From: Gammaproteobacteria bacterium
GTDB taxonomy: Bacteria; Pseudomonadota; Gammaproteobacteria; SZUA-152
NCBI GenBank assembly: GCA_029882975.1
Contig: JAOUJW010000034.1
Span: forward strand, 1 to 53,514
DNA: 53,514 bases
Reading direction: 5' to 3'
Shown here: in pieces, positions 16,684 to 24,768 of the stretch
Numbering within the stretch: the first letter of the stretch is position 1
How the letters are laid out: each line of letters opens with the position of its first letter
Position numbers and translations under genes: made by a program
Notes under the pieces: model-generated
Databases searched by the model: none
What the model was told of the DNA's origin: nothing
What the model saw: only the letters and a program-made list of their open reading frames with translations

Positions 16684-17085
16684 TTGAATTCACAGCCCAT
16701 AGCTGCTGTGGCCGCCTTGGTGCGACGGGATGAGCGCATTTTGTTAGTCAAGCGACGTCATCCACCCAACCAAGATCTTTGGGTGCTTCCCGGCGGTAAA
16801 ATCCAATGGGGAGAAACTGCAGTGCAAGCTCTGGAGCGGGAAATCATGGAAGAATGCGGCATCTGTATCGACATTCAGCAACCTTTACAAATTCTTGATC
16901 TGATTAACACCAAAAACACCCCCCACTACCACTATGTGATCATTGACTATGACGCCCATTACGTCGAAGGCGAACTCAGAGCCGGCAGTGACGCTTTGGA
17001 GGCTGAGTGGGTAACACAAACTCAGTGGGCAGAACTGCCTCTGGAACACCACACCCGGGAACTGTTACAGCGACTGTTTTGCTGA
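16684..17085 (+). CDS. NUDIX hydrolase
   Basis: 133 residues with a complete NUDIX box, GGKIQWGETAVQALEREI followed by MEECGI, matching G-x5-E-x7-R-E-U-x-E-E-x-G-U. It hydrolyses a nucleoside diphosphate linked to some other moiety. The LVKRRHPPNQDLWVLPGG segment is typical of the ADP-ribose pyrophosphatase/MutT-like group. The exact substrate is open. The start is TTG directly after the upstream TAG, with GGAG ten bases before. Its stop TGA lies in GCTGAGG, the same word that recurs in the downstream array. Confidence 0.88.
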   Translation: MNSQPIAAVAALVRRDERILLVKRRHPPNQDLWVLPGGKIQWGETAVQALEREIMEECGICIDIQQPLQILDLINTKNTPHYHYVIIDYDAHYVEGELRAGSDALEAEWVTQTQWAELPLEHHTRELLQRLFC

Positions 17086-17103
17086 GGCCGGCCCGTCAGT
17101 CGC

Positions 17104-17159
17104 CGCTGAGGGCTCTACTATATCGCTGAGGGCTCTACTATATCGCTGAAGGCTCACTG
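17104..17159 (+). repeat. 20-bp tandem repeat, 2.8 units, related to the 14.3-kb array
   Basis: Unit cgctgagggctctactatat occurs twice exactly, followed by cgctgaaggctcactg. The complement contains GAGCCCTCAGC (twice) and GAGCCTTCAGC (once), the same two 11-bp words found in the array at 14315-14509. The remainder of the gap to 17345 is AT-rich and holds no visible gene. Confidence 0.9.
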
Positions 17160-17344
17160 TTGGAGAATACTCAACATTGGCTGCACGTATCCAGTTTTAA
17201 CAATTTAGACACATTACCCAGGCAATACAATCAGTTAACTAAGTCTACAATTAGCAAACAACACGTATAAGCCGCAAGCCGGCAACTCACCCGAGTTCGC
17301 CACAAGGTGACGCGAATAACCCAGACTGGTTTGCTGTTAAAAAA

Positions 17345-18586
17345 ATGAAAGTACTAATCGTAGACGACATACCGGAAAACCTATACATCCTTAACAGCCT
17401 GTTGCAAACCAAGGGATACCAGGTTATTGAAGCAACCGATGGACGCGACGCGCTGGCCAAGGCCCGGCTGACTCCACCGGATTTGGTAATTTCCGACATA
17501 CTAATGCCGGTCATGGACGGCTTTATTCTCTGCCATACCTGGAAAAACTCCGATACTTTGAAACAAACTCCCTTCATTTTTTACACGGCCACCTATACGG
17601 ATGATAAGGACCGATCGTTGGCGCTGGGCATGGGCGCAGACGCCTTCATTACCAAACCGTGCAGCTTCCAAAAACTGTTGGATACTATCGAAAAGGTAAC
17701 TCATGCAGATTGCCAAAAAGCCGCAAAATCCACATTGGATGAACGCGACTATTACAAAAAGTACAATACGCGCCTGATTAATAAGCTGGAACATAAACTC
17801 GCCGAGCTGGAAATCAAAAATAAAGCCTTACAGAAAAAAGAACTGGAGTTGATGGAAGTCAATCGCCATATGGATAAATCGATGGCTGAAACCACCCGGG
17901 AACTGATACGCGCCAACCAGGAATCCCAATCCTTTTCCTACACCATTTCCCATGACTTGCGTGCCCCCTTACGCAGCATTGATGGCTTTAGCGCCGCATT
18001 ACTGGAGGATTGTAGCGAACAGCTAGGAGACAATGGCAGACACTATCTGCAACGCATTCGTTTTAATGTAAACACCATGTCTGCCATGATTGATGGCCTG
18101 CTGCTGTTATCCAGGGTAAACCACACCGATCTGAGCCCGGAGCCGGTCAATCTGGCACAAATGGCTCAAGAGATAATAGCCCGCCTCTGTCAGCAGCAAC
18201 CCCACCGCAAAGTGGATATAGACATCAGCCCGGATCTGTTTGCCCAAGGCGACCGTCGTTTGATTCATATTCTATTGGAAAGCCTGATCAACAATGCCTG
18301 GAAGTACACCAAACATACCCAACAAGCCCAAATCGAGTTTAAAAAAATCGCAGATAAAGATAAAAACAAGTTAGTGTATTACATTAAAGACAACGGCATT
18401 GGCTTTGATCCTCGTTACACGCAAAAACTCTTTGACGCCTTTCAAAAAGGCCACCGCGACCGCGAATTTGACGGTACGGGTATCGGCCTGACCACCGCCC
18501 AACGTATTGTGCAACGCCATGGCGGTAATATCTGGGCCGAAGCGCAGGACGGTGAAGGTGCTACCATCTATTTCTGTTTGAATTAA
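17345..18586 (+). CDS. Receiver-histidine kinase fusion
   Basis: 413 residues. A CheY-like receiver comes first (acid pocket DD at 7-8, phospho-Asp51 in SDILMPVMDG, Lys104 in ITKP). A long coiled coil spans about 138-195. HisKA follows with His203 (SHDLRAPLRSIDGF), then HATPase with NAWKYT, DNGIGFDP and GTGIGLTTAQRIV. No membrane segment, so it is cytosolic and takes its input through the receiver. The kinase part resembles the bacteriophytochrome-type group. No output regulator is adjacent. The ATG has a poor ribosome site (AAAAAA before it). Confidence 0.88.
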   Translation: MKVLIVDDIPENLYILNSLLQTKGYQVIEATDGRDALAKARLTPPDLVISDILMPVMDGFILCHTWKNSDTLKQTPFIFYTATYTDDKDRSLALGMGADAFITKPCSFQKLLDTIEKVTHADCQKAAKSTLDERDYYKKYNTRLINKLEHKLAELEIKNKALQKKELELMEVNRHMDKSMAETTRELIRANQESQSFSYTISHDLRAPLRSIDGFSAALLEDCSEQLGDNGRHYLQRIRFNVNTMSAMIDGLLLLSRVNHTDLSPEPVNLAQMAQEIIARLCQQQPHRKVDIDISPDLFAQGDRRLIHILLESLINNAWKYTKHTQQAQIEFKKIADKDKNKLVYYIKDNGIGFDPRYTQKLFDAFQKGHRDREFDGTGIGLTTAQRIVQRHGGNIWAEAQDGEGATIYFCLN

Positions 18587-18783
18587 CCTGCATGCCGATG
18601 GTCACCGGCCTGACCTGAATCCCGATATAAATGGGTATGTGGTAAATTCGTGTATAATGATGCGGCGCCTTGACCTTAGCCAAATGAGCACTAAAATCTT
18701 GGTAACGATAGTGATGGTGGTTCCTATGAAACACGGTCAGAATCAGTAAACTTTTGCAAGCAAACTTTAGGAATGAGCAGACC

Positions 18784-19290
18784 ATGAAGCCGGTGTTTAT
18801 GTCGCCCAGCATCGAACAAACCAGGGAAGTGGAAAGTGTTTTGCGCCAGGCCGGCATTGATGTCTCTATCATCGAAAAAAAGAACCACCCCCTACCGATG
18901 GATGCACGCAGTAACTGTTGTGAACTTTGGCTGAAACGCTCTTCTGACATGGAGCGCGCCAGCAGCATCATTACTCAATACGAATTTAACACCATTAGAC
19001 TGCTCACCCGCGGCACAAACCCAAGTCAAGCTCCAGTACCCGCCGTGGCCCAACTGGCCAAGGATGATTTGCGCAAGGTCATGGAACAATCCCATTTACC
19101 CATTAACAATCAGCGAGTTTTCAAGCGCTTGGCCAAACTCCTGGGCGTTTCAGAGCAAGAGGCGGAACCCGGTGATGTAAGCAAACTGTATCGACCCTGG
19201 AACAACAAATCACTGATGGAAAGGGTCAAAATCCTTCAGGAAATGTGCATATCCACCACCCGCACCCCGCCAGACAACAAACGGCACTAA
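18784..19290 (+). CDS. DUF2007-like putative signal-transducing protein
   Basis: 168 residues. The first 70 (MSPSIEQTREVESVLRQAGIDVSIIEKK... ELWLKRSSDMERASSIITQYE) follow the DUF2007 pattern, a small alpha-beta domain often fused to zinc ribbons or receivers. The remaining 100 residues form a helical domain (RKVMEQSHLPINNQRVFKRLAKLLGV) that I do not recognise. ATG 18784 has AGGA upstream. A TTG at 18754 is possible. A TATAAT lies at 18653-18658. No partner gene in its own transcription unit. Confidence 0.6.
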   Translation: MKPVFMSPSIEQTREVESVLRQAGIDVSIIEKKNHPLPMDARSNCCELWLKRSSDMERASSIITQYEFNTIRLLTRGTNPSQAPVPAVAQLAKDDLRKVMEQSHLPINNQRVFKRLAKLLGVSEQEAEPGDVSKLYRPWNNKSLMERVKILQEMCISTTRTPPDNKRH

Positions 19291-19407
19291 AACAACTCCA
19301 CCGTCAAGAACCCGGTTGCTGTTTCCCTCGCCGCCACTGATCCCGGCTCGAATCGGTATAAGTTATGAAGCACATTGGGGTATAATAAGATTTTATTCGG
19401 CACACCA

Positions 19408-20346
19408 GTGAAACATTCAAGTAATTTCAAACGCTTAGAGCGTCGCCTGGAAAGAAACGTAGGCAAAGCCATTGGCGATTTCAATATGATTGAAGCCTCT
19501 GACGTTGTCATGGTTTGCTTGAGCGGCGGCAAGGATTCTTTTACCTTACTAAAAATTTTAACCGCGTTGCGGGCCAGAGCTCCGATAGACTTCAAAATCA
19601 TCGCCATGAACCTGGACCAGAAGCAACCGGGTTTTCCGGCTCATGTACTCCCAGAGTATCTAGAGCATATCGGAGTGGATTACCACATCGAAGAAGAAGA
19701 TACTTACTCCATAGTCAAAGAAAAAATCCCTGCAGGTAAAACTCTGTGCTCTCTTTGCTCCCGGTTGCGCCGCGGTGTGATATACAGGGTTGCCGGTGAA
19801 TTGGGTGCCACCAAAATAGCGTTGGGGCATCACCAGGATGACATTGTGGAAACCTTGTTCCTCAATATGTTTTTTGGCGCCAAACTCAAAGCCATGCCCG
19901 CTAAATTGGCCAGCGATGATGGCCGCCACATCGTCATTCGACCCTTGGCGTATTGCCGGGAGAAAGACATTGCGCGCTACGCCCGTGGCATGGATTTTCC
20001 CATCATCCCCTGCAATCTCTGCGGATCACAACAGCATTTACAAAGAAAACAGATTAAGCAAATGTTGGCGCAGTGGGAACAGGTCGCACCCGGACGTACC
20101 GAGATGATTTTCAAATCTCTGCAAACCATTGTACCTTCCCATTTACTGGACCACCGTCTCTACAGCTTCAAACATTTGGCAACCGATTCGGATACCCTGT
20201 TTGACGAACCGGAACTGGATCAAGCGGCACTGACGGAGATTTGTGAAACGAAAACTGATCACACAACTATTGATTTTCCCACTGCCCTGGATTTGTCCAC
20301 GCCGGTGCAGCTCACGCTGTCAAATCCAAAAACCAATACGGAGTAA
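19408..20346 (+). CDS. ttcA: tRNA 2-thiocytidine(32) synthetase TtcA
   Basis: About 312 residues, very close to E. coli TtcA throughout. PP-loop SGGKDS, then [10 protein letters not shown] and EENTYSIVKE-like [20 protein letters not shown] and CNLCGSQ give the cysteines that hold a [4Fe-4S] cluster. [25 protein letters not shown] is also present. It thiolates C32 of some tRNAs using ATP and IscS-derived sulfur. I prefer GTG 19408 because a TATAAT sits at 19381-19386 and would place the start of transcription just before it. A TTG at 19375 is also open. A possible operon with the EamA gene, three bases downstream. Confidence 0.94.
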   Translation: MKHSSNFKRLERRLERNVGKAIGDFNMIEASDVVMVCLSGGKDSFTLLKILTALRARAPIDFKIIAMNLDQKQPGFPAHVLPEYLEHIGVDYHIEEEDTYSIVKEKIPAGKTLCSLCSRLRRGVIYRVAGELGATKIALGHHQDDIVETLFLNMFFGAKLKAMPAKLASDDGRHIVIRPLAYCREKDIARYARGMDFPIIPCNLCGSQQHLQRKQIKQMLAQWEQVAPGRTEMIFKSLQTIVPSHLLDHRLYSFKHLATDSDTLFDEPELDQAALTEICETKTDHTTIDFPTALDLSTPVQLTLSNPKTNTE

Positions 20347-20349
20347 TAC

Positions 20350-20760
20350 ATGCCACAATGGATTGTCCCTGCCACCATTGCTTTTACTGCTTGGGGTTTA
20401 TGGGCCTTTTTACCAAAATTGGCCGTAACCTATATGAGCCCCAAGAGCATTATGGTCTACGAAATTTTGGGTGCCATTATCGTGGGTATGGTTATTTTGT
20501 GGAGTATGGACTTTAGAGTAGAAACCCATCCTAAGGGTATCATTCTGGCCATAATCACCGGCGCCTTGGGTTTTGCCGGCTCTCTGGCCTTTGTCTATGC
20601 CCTGGCACGCGGACCGGTGTCTGTGGTTTCCATGTTTTCCGCCCTATACCCTATCCTTACCGTAACACTGGCTTATCTGTTCCTCAACGAGATGATTAGC
20701 TTGAAACAAGCTGTCGGAATTGCTCTGGCCTTGGTAGCGATATACTTATTGTCCAGCTAA
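20350..20760 (+). CDS. EamA-family half-transporter (DMT superfamily)
   Basis: 136 residues with about five hydrophobic helices and the EamA ending VSVVSMFSALYPILTVTLAYLFLNEMISLKQAVGIALALVAIY. This is one domain where usual DMT exporters have two, so it must dimerise, as EmrE-like or other single-domain EamA proteins do. GGAG lies 6 bases before the ATG, and ttcA ends 3 bp upstream, suggesting one transcript. Substrate unknown. Confidence 0.85.
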   Translation: MPQWIVPATIAFTAWGLWAFLPKLAVTYMSPKSIMVYEILGAIIVGMVILWSMDFRVETHPKGIILAIITGALGFAGSLAFVYALARGPVSVVSMFSALYPILTVTLAYLFLNEMISLKQAVGIALALVAIYLLSS

Positions 20761-20929
20761 ATGCTCAAACCACACACCTACACCAGCCAAAAACCACATG
20801 GCTCCAATAGCAACCGTTTATCCGCTCAAAACTACCGCCTTTTGCGCTAAGACCACACGTAAAAAGGGATTAAGATATACAATAAAAACAAACGCTTAAA
20901 TAACATTGTTTCTACATTGTTAATAATCT

Positions 20930-20945
20930 TGTGACAGTCGTCACA
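20930..20945. promoter_or_regulatory. Consensus CRP-type site upstream of the Calx-beta gene
   Basis: TGTGACAGTCGTCACA is a perfect TGTGA-N6-TCACA palindrome. It lies 150 bp before the ATG of the secreted Calx-beta protein, in a 334-bp gap with no other visible gene. The rest of the gap is AT-rich upstream of the site and mixed downstream. Confidence 0.65.
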
Positions 20946-21094
20946 TTTTTTTATTCAAGCTCTGATGAAAACCAACGCCGGCACGATACAGCCTTTGACG
21001 AGTATGCGTTAGCGCAGTTGCCCACAGTGGAAAGTGATTCTTGCAGCAGGGGTAAGCATGAAATCGTCTTTTCAATATTTCTGTGGAGGTCAGT

Positions 21095-21880
21095 ATGAAA
21101 AAAAATCTATTCCCATGGCTTATGGCATGTAGTCTGGCGACCTTGCCGGGTCTTGCCGCAGCCGATATGTCCGAGGACTTGATGGTTCGCGGTTCCGTTG
21201 TTGGCACTGTGAATATCAGCCACACCGATACCGAATTAACCGTTAATGTTAGCGGTGACCGGTTGCGTAAGGTAAGCATTGATGTTGCAGCATCCCCTGA
21301 AGCACTAAAACTTAACAAAGCCGGCAAAGCCAAGGTGGGCCATTTTCGTCACAAACGTCATGGCAAAAGCGTGACCGTTAATCGTGCCGAATTGGGAGAT
21401 GTCGCTTACATCACTGTTTTCGCGAGAGTCAAAGGTAAAGGTAAAGCTTGGTCAAAAGTTATCACCTATGACATGGGTATGGCGACCAGTGCAGCGGCCG
21501 TAGTGGAAACTACCCCCGGTAAAGCTCAGTTTATTGCAGACACGGCTTCCGCTTTAGAAGCAAATATGTATGCTACAGTAGAAGTTCACCGCGTGGGTGG
21601 TTCTGACGGTGAACTGACCGTTAACCTTGCCACAGAAGATGGTTCTGCGTTAGCCGGTTCCGATTACAGCGAAAGAATGGCTACAGTAACCTTTGCAGAT
21701 GGTGATGCAGACCCCAAAGTTATCACTATTAGTATCAGCAACGACTGTGTGGTGGAAAACCAAGAAGACTTCTTTGTTAACCTAAGCAGTGACAATGCGG
21801 ACGCCGTTGGCAGCCCCAGCCGAATTCAAATCATCGTGGGTGATTCCGGCGACTGCGGCAATTCCTGGGGTGGTTGGTAA
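21095..21880 (+). CDS. Secreted protein with C-terminal Calx-beta domain
   Basis: 261 residues with signal peptide KKNLFPWLMACSLATLPGLAAAD. The N-terminal about 110 residues are a basic beta-rich region (KVGHFRHKRHGKSV) of no known family. Residues from about 140 form a Calx-beta-like domain: AQFIADTASALEANMYATVEVHRVGG, VNLATEDGSALAGSDYS, TVTFADGDADPKVITISI and VENQEDFFVNLSS, with acidic calcium ligands. A GGAGG ribosome site lies before ATG 21095. A possible CRP site lies upstream and a strong terminator downstream. Likely a periplasmic or surface calcium-dependent adhesive protein. Confidence 0.75.
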   Translation: MKKNLFPWLMACSLATLPGLAAADMSEDLMVRGSVVGTVNISHTDTELTVNVSGDRLRKVSIDVAASPEALKLNKAGKAKVGHFRHKRHGKSVTVNRAELGDVAYITVFARVKGKGKAWSKVITYDMGMATSAAAVVETTPGKAQFIADTASALEANMYATVEVHRVGGSDGELTVNLATEDGSALAGSDYSERMATVTFADGDADPKVITISISNDCVVENQEDFFVNLSSDNADAVGSPSRIQIIVGDSGDCGNSWGGW

Positions 21881-21904
21881 ATCGACCGCTTCTTTTCAGA
21901 AGTC

Positions 21905-21938
21905 AAAAAAGCCGGGGATCTCTCCCCGGCTTTTTTTT
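21905..21938 (+). terminator. Bidirectional rho-independent terminator
   Basis: A-run, then GCCGGGGA-TCTC-TCCCCGGC, then eight T. It works for the Calx-beta gene on plus and for the LTxxQ gene on minus, whose stop is only 8 bp away. Confidence 0.92.
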
Positions 21939-21945
21939 GCGCGGC

Positions 21946-22482
21946 TCAATGAAACCAACATTTAAAACAGTCATCAAACAGGAACTGCTGTTGCGGCTCC
22001 AAGCTATGATAAAACCGGCGGATCGGCGGCTGCAGCTGCTGTAATACTTCGGTCAAGGTCAGCATCATGGATTCCAGGAACTCCATTCCGGCCACAACGG
22101 TGGCATGGTTCTCCATTAATTCCGCTTTATCAACTGCAAAGCGCAATGCATCGGACTGTGCTTGCAGAGCCTGTAGCACTTCCTCGAACAGCACATGCTG
22201 GGCGGGCGTTAGTTCCAATTCCTCCTTGACCGCGTCAATAAAACCGTGCAAATACCAAGTACCGCGTAAACCCTTTTCGATACCACTATGGCCTCGCACA
22301 TAACCAAACAAACGGCCATACCCAATGCGTTTCTCCCAATGATGGCTTTTATGCAACTTGTGAAAGCTATGTTGCCCTGAAAATCCGCTGCGGCACTCTC
22401 TTACAAGGTGGCTCCTTCGGTGCACCCACCCTATCATCAGTAACAAAACGGTGCCCAGCAAGGCCATTGACATGCCGTTCAT
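21946..22482 (-). CDS. Membrane-anchored His-rich LTxxQ (Spy/CpxP/CnrX-like) protein
   Basis: 178 residues from ATG 22482, which has AAGGAGG six bases upstream. One N-terminal helix (residues 3-19) anchors a periplasmic part. That part starts with a His-rich stretch (HRRSH...HSFHKLHKSHH). Two LTxxQ-like motifs follow in a helical hairpin (ELTPAQHVLFEEVLQ and SLEPQQQFLFDD), and the protein ends CFKCWFH (C-x2-C-x2-H). These fit a periplasmic metal or stress sensor of the Spy/CpxP family. It is divergent from an OmpR-like response regulator, and paired GTAAC boxes lie between, suggesting control by that system. Confidence 0.7.
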   Translation of the reverse strand: MNGMSMALLGTVLLLMIGWVHRRSHLVRECRSGFSGQHSFHKLHKSHHWEKRIGYGRLFGYVRGHSGIEKGLRGTWYLHGFIDAVKEELELTPAQHVLFEEVLQALQAQSDALRFAVDKAELMENHATVVAGMEFLESMMLTLTEVLQQLQPPIRRFYHSLEPQQQFLFDDCFKCWFH

Positions 22483-22564
22483 TTCGTCCTCCTTCAACAG
22501 AATTGACCGTGAGAGACACCATAACATGACCGTTTTGCGCTATTATTGCTGCAACCCCTGAGAG

Positions 22565-22623
22565 TGTAACAATGTGTAACCCGGGCAGTTGCTCTCACAC
22601 GCTCAACGTTACACACTGTTACA
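22565..22623. promoter_or_regulatory. Inverted pair of GTAAC-N5-GTAAC boxes (response-regulator operator)
   Basis: TGTAACAATGTGTAAC (22565-22580) and GTTACACACTGTTACA (22608-22623) are inverted copies, 15 of 16 bases matching. Each is itself a direct repeat with a 10-bp period, the layout of OmpR/CpxR-family sites; the CpxR box is GTAAA-N5-GTAAA. The pair lies between the LTxxQ gene and the regulator gene. Confidence 0.75.
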
Positions 22624-22654
22624 AAGCGTTGCGAGGATTGGTAATAGCTTGACG

Positions 22655-22660
22655 TATAAT
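22655..22660 (+). promoter_or_regulatory. -10 element of the response-regulator gene
   Basis: TATAAT ends six bases before the ATG at 22667, so transcription would start at or next to the start codon and the mRNA would be leaderless. No ribosome site is visible. Confidence 0.5.
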
Positions 22661-22666
22661 CAAACC

Positions 22667-23383
22667 ATGGAAACGACCCATTCAAAAAAAATTCTGATTG
22701 TGGATGATGACAGCGAGATCTGCTCACTGCTTTCGGCATTTCTGCAAAAACAAGGCTTCAGTGTCAGCAGTGCGGCCAATACCTCAGAGGCTGACACCCG
22801 CTTCAAAGAACAAGAATACGATTTACTGGTACTGGATTTGATGATGCCCGGAGAAGACGGCCTGAGTTATTGCCGTCGACTGCGCGGACACAGCGGTATT
22901 CCCATCATTATGCTCACAGCGATGGGCGAAGAAACCGACCGTATTGTGGGGCTGGAATTGGGTGCGGATGATTATCTGCCCAAACCTTTTAACCCTAGAG
23001 AATTATTGGCCAGAATCAAAGCCGTACTAAGACGGCAACACCCACCCCAGGCAGCACAGGGTGACCAGGTGCATTTCGAGGGCTGGCACTTGGACTTAGC
23101 CAAACGCGAACTGACTCAAACGGATGGAACCTTACTTTGCCTTACCGCAGGCGAATTCGAATTACTGGCTGCTTTTGTGGAGCATCCACAACAGGTTTTG
23201 AGCCGGGATCGTTTAATGGATATGACCAAAGGGCGGGGGGCCGGCCCTTTTGACCGCAGCATTGATGTACAGCTAAGCCGGTTGCGGAAAAAAATGGAAC
23301 ACGATCCCAAAGATCCCAAGTTGTTCAAAACCGTGCGCAGCGGCGGCTATTTATTTACCGCACATATCAGCCGTTCCAAATAA
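22667..23383 (+). CDS. OmpR-family response regulator
   Basis: 238 residues. Receiver with acid pocket DDD (13-15), Asp57 (VLDLMMPGEDG) and Lys106 (YLPKPF). The winged-helix output has LTAGEFELLAAFVEHPQQVLSRDRLMD, FDRSIDVQLSRLRKKMEHDPKDP and TVRSGGYLF. The DMTKGRGAGPFDRSIDVQ stretch is the OmpR type. ATG 22667 starts the receiver directly; longer frames add only non-homologous sequence. It forms a pair with the kinase 15 bp downstream and probably binds the GTAAC boxes upstream. Confidence 0.92.
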   Translation: METTHSKKILIVDDDSEICSLLSAFLQKQGFSVSSAANTSEADTRFKEQEYDLLVLDLMMPGEDGLSYCRRLRGHSGIPIIMLTAMGEETDRIVGLELGADDYLPKPFNPRELLARIKAVLRRQHPPQAAQGDQVHFEGWHLDLAKRELTQTDGTLLCLTAGEFELLAAFVEHPQQVLSRDRLMDMTKGRGAGPFDRSIDVQLSRLRKKMEHDPKDPKLFKTVRSGGYLFTAHISRSK

Positions 23384-23398
23384 GGTTGCCTGGGTCAT

Positions 23399-24709
23399 AT
23401 GAAGTCCTTATTCCCCAAAAGTATTGTCGCCCGTACGGTCTGGGTTTTGTCCATTGGTTTTGTACTCATCATTATTGATGCAGCCATTATTTCCGCGCTG
23501 ATATTTCGGGCCGAATCCAAACCGACCAATATGTATGAAATAGGAATCAGCATAAAAACATTGGCGGCCTTAGTAAGCAATACCCCGATGGAATCTCGCG
23601 AGCAATTAATTCGTTACTATGAAAACCCCAATCTGACTATGAAGTGGCATGGCTACACGCAGCCCCAACCGCGTAATGACGAACATTGGGGCACCCAACG
23701 TTTTCAACAACATTTACTGGAGCACCTGAATAACCCCAACATCCAACAAGTGTTGATACGCCATTTCCACGATGATCAAACCAGTAATTTATTCGTCATT
23801 CTGCAACTCACGGATCAAAGCTGGCTCGAATTCGGAGCCAAAACCCCGAACCACCATACTCAATGGCTGTTTACCGCCATTCTTATACTGTTGTGTTTTT
23901 TCCTGGGGATCTACGTACTGGCCCTTCTCATTAGCCGCCAAATTGTCACCCCCATTCGCCATTTTACCGAGGCGGCCATGCAATTCAGTACGGACATAAA
24001 CGCACCACCGCTGCAGTCGTGCGGCGCCAGCGAAGTCAATCAAGCGGTCAACGCCTTTAATGTGATGCAGGAAAGAATTCGTCGGTTCGTCACGGAGCGC
24101 CTGGAAATCAGTGCCGCCATCTCCCACGATTTGCGTACCCCGCTCACTCGTCTGCGCCTGCGCCTGGAAACACTGGATGACCCGGTGCAACAAAAAAAAT
24201 GTTTACAAGACATTGATGAAATGCAATCCATGCTCCAGTCCACCCTGGCATTTGCGCGTGATGACACGGACAAAGAACCCAAAACCCTCGTTGACTTTGC
24301 CTCCCTGTTACAAAGCATTTGTAACGATTTTGCCGATAGCGGTGCTGAAGTGAGCTACACCGGACCGGAACATTTAAAAATTCAATGCCGACCCGCAGCG
24401 ATAAAACGTGCTATCAACAACCTCATTGATAACGCAATCAAGTACGGCCAAATGGCGCGGTTGTCCTTACAACCCACGCCCCAACAAATCGAAATACGGG
24501 TGTGCGACGCCGGACCGGGTATTCCGGAACAGGAGTGGGAAAATGTGTTTACCCCATTCTACCGCCTGGAAAAATCCCGAAACCGTGAAACCGGTGGCAC
24601 CGGTTTGGGCTTAACCGTCACACGAACCATCATTAGCAGCCACGGTGGCCATATGAAATTTTGCCAAGAGCGTCAGCAATTCTGTGTATTGATAACCTTA
24701 CCTCTTTAG
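23399..24709 (+). CDS. EnvZ-like sensor histidine kinase
   Basis: 436 residues. Helix 1 about 13-35, a periplasmic sensor of about 120 residues, helix 2 about 156-178, HAMP 179-232, HisKA with His243 (AISHDLRTPLTRLRLRLE) and HATPase with NNLIDNAIKYG, DAGPGIP and GGTGLGLTVTRTII. The HisKA sequence and overall plan match EnvZ. The periplasmic part is rich in His, Asn and Gln and has no family that I know. Cognate to the OmpR-like regulator 15 bp upstream; together with the LTxxQ protein this resembles a Cpx/CnrX-type envelope or metal-stress circuit. Confidence 0.9.
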   Translation: MKSLFPKSIVARTVWVLSIGFVLIIIDAAIISALIFRAESKPTNMYEIGISIKTLAALVSNTPMESREQLIRYYENPNLTMKWHGYTQPQPRNDEHWGTQRFQQHLLEHLNNPNIQQVLIRHFHDDQTSNLFVILQLTDQSWLEFGAKTPNHHTQWLFTAILILLCFFLGIYVLALLISRQIVTPIRHFTEAAMQFSTDINAPPLQSCGASEVNQAVNAFNVMQERIRRFVTERLEISAAISHDLRTPLTRLRLRLETLDDPVQQKKCLQDIDEMQSMLQSTLAFARDDTDKEPKTLVDFASLLQSICNDFADSGAEVSYTGPEHLKIQCRPAAIKRAINNLIDNAIKYGQMARLSLQPTPQQIEIRVCDAGPGIPEQEWENVFTPFYRLEKSRNRETGGTGLGLTVTRTIISSHGGHMKFCQERQQFCVLITLPL

Positions 24710-24768
24710 AAATTAAAAGTTTTTCGCACACTTTCCGATAAGTAGTTGTAAAATGCGAAAAATACTCT

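Noticed and set aside
18658-18750. 30-residue frame after the TATAAT at 18653
   Set aside because: Too short and without a ribosome site. More likely the 5' leader of the DUF2007-like gene.
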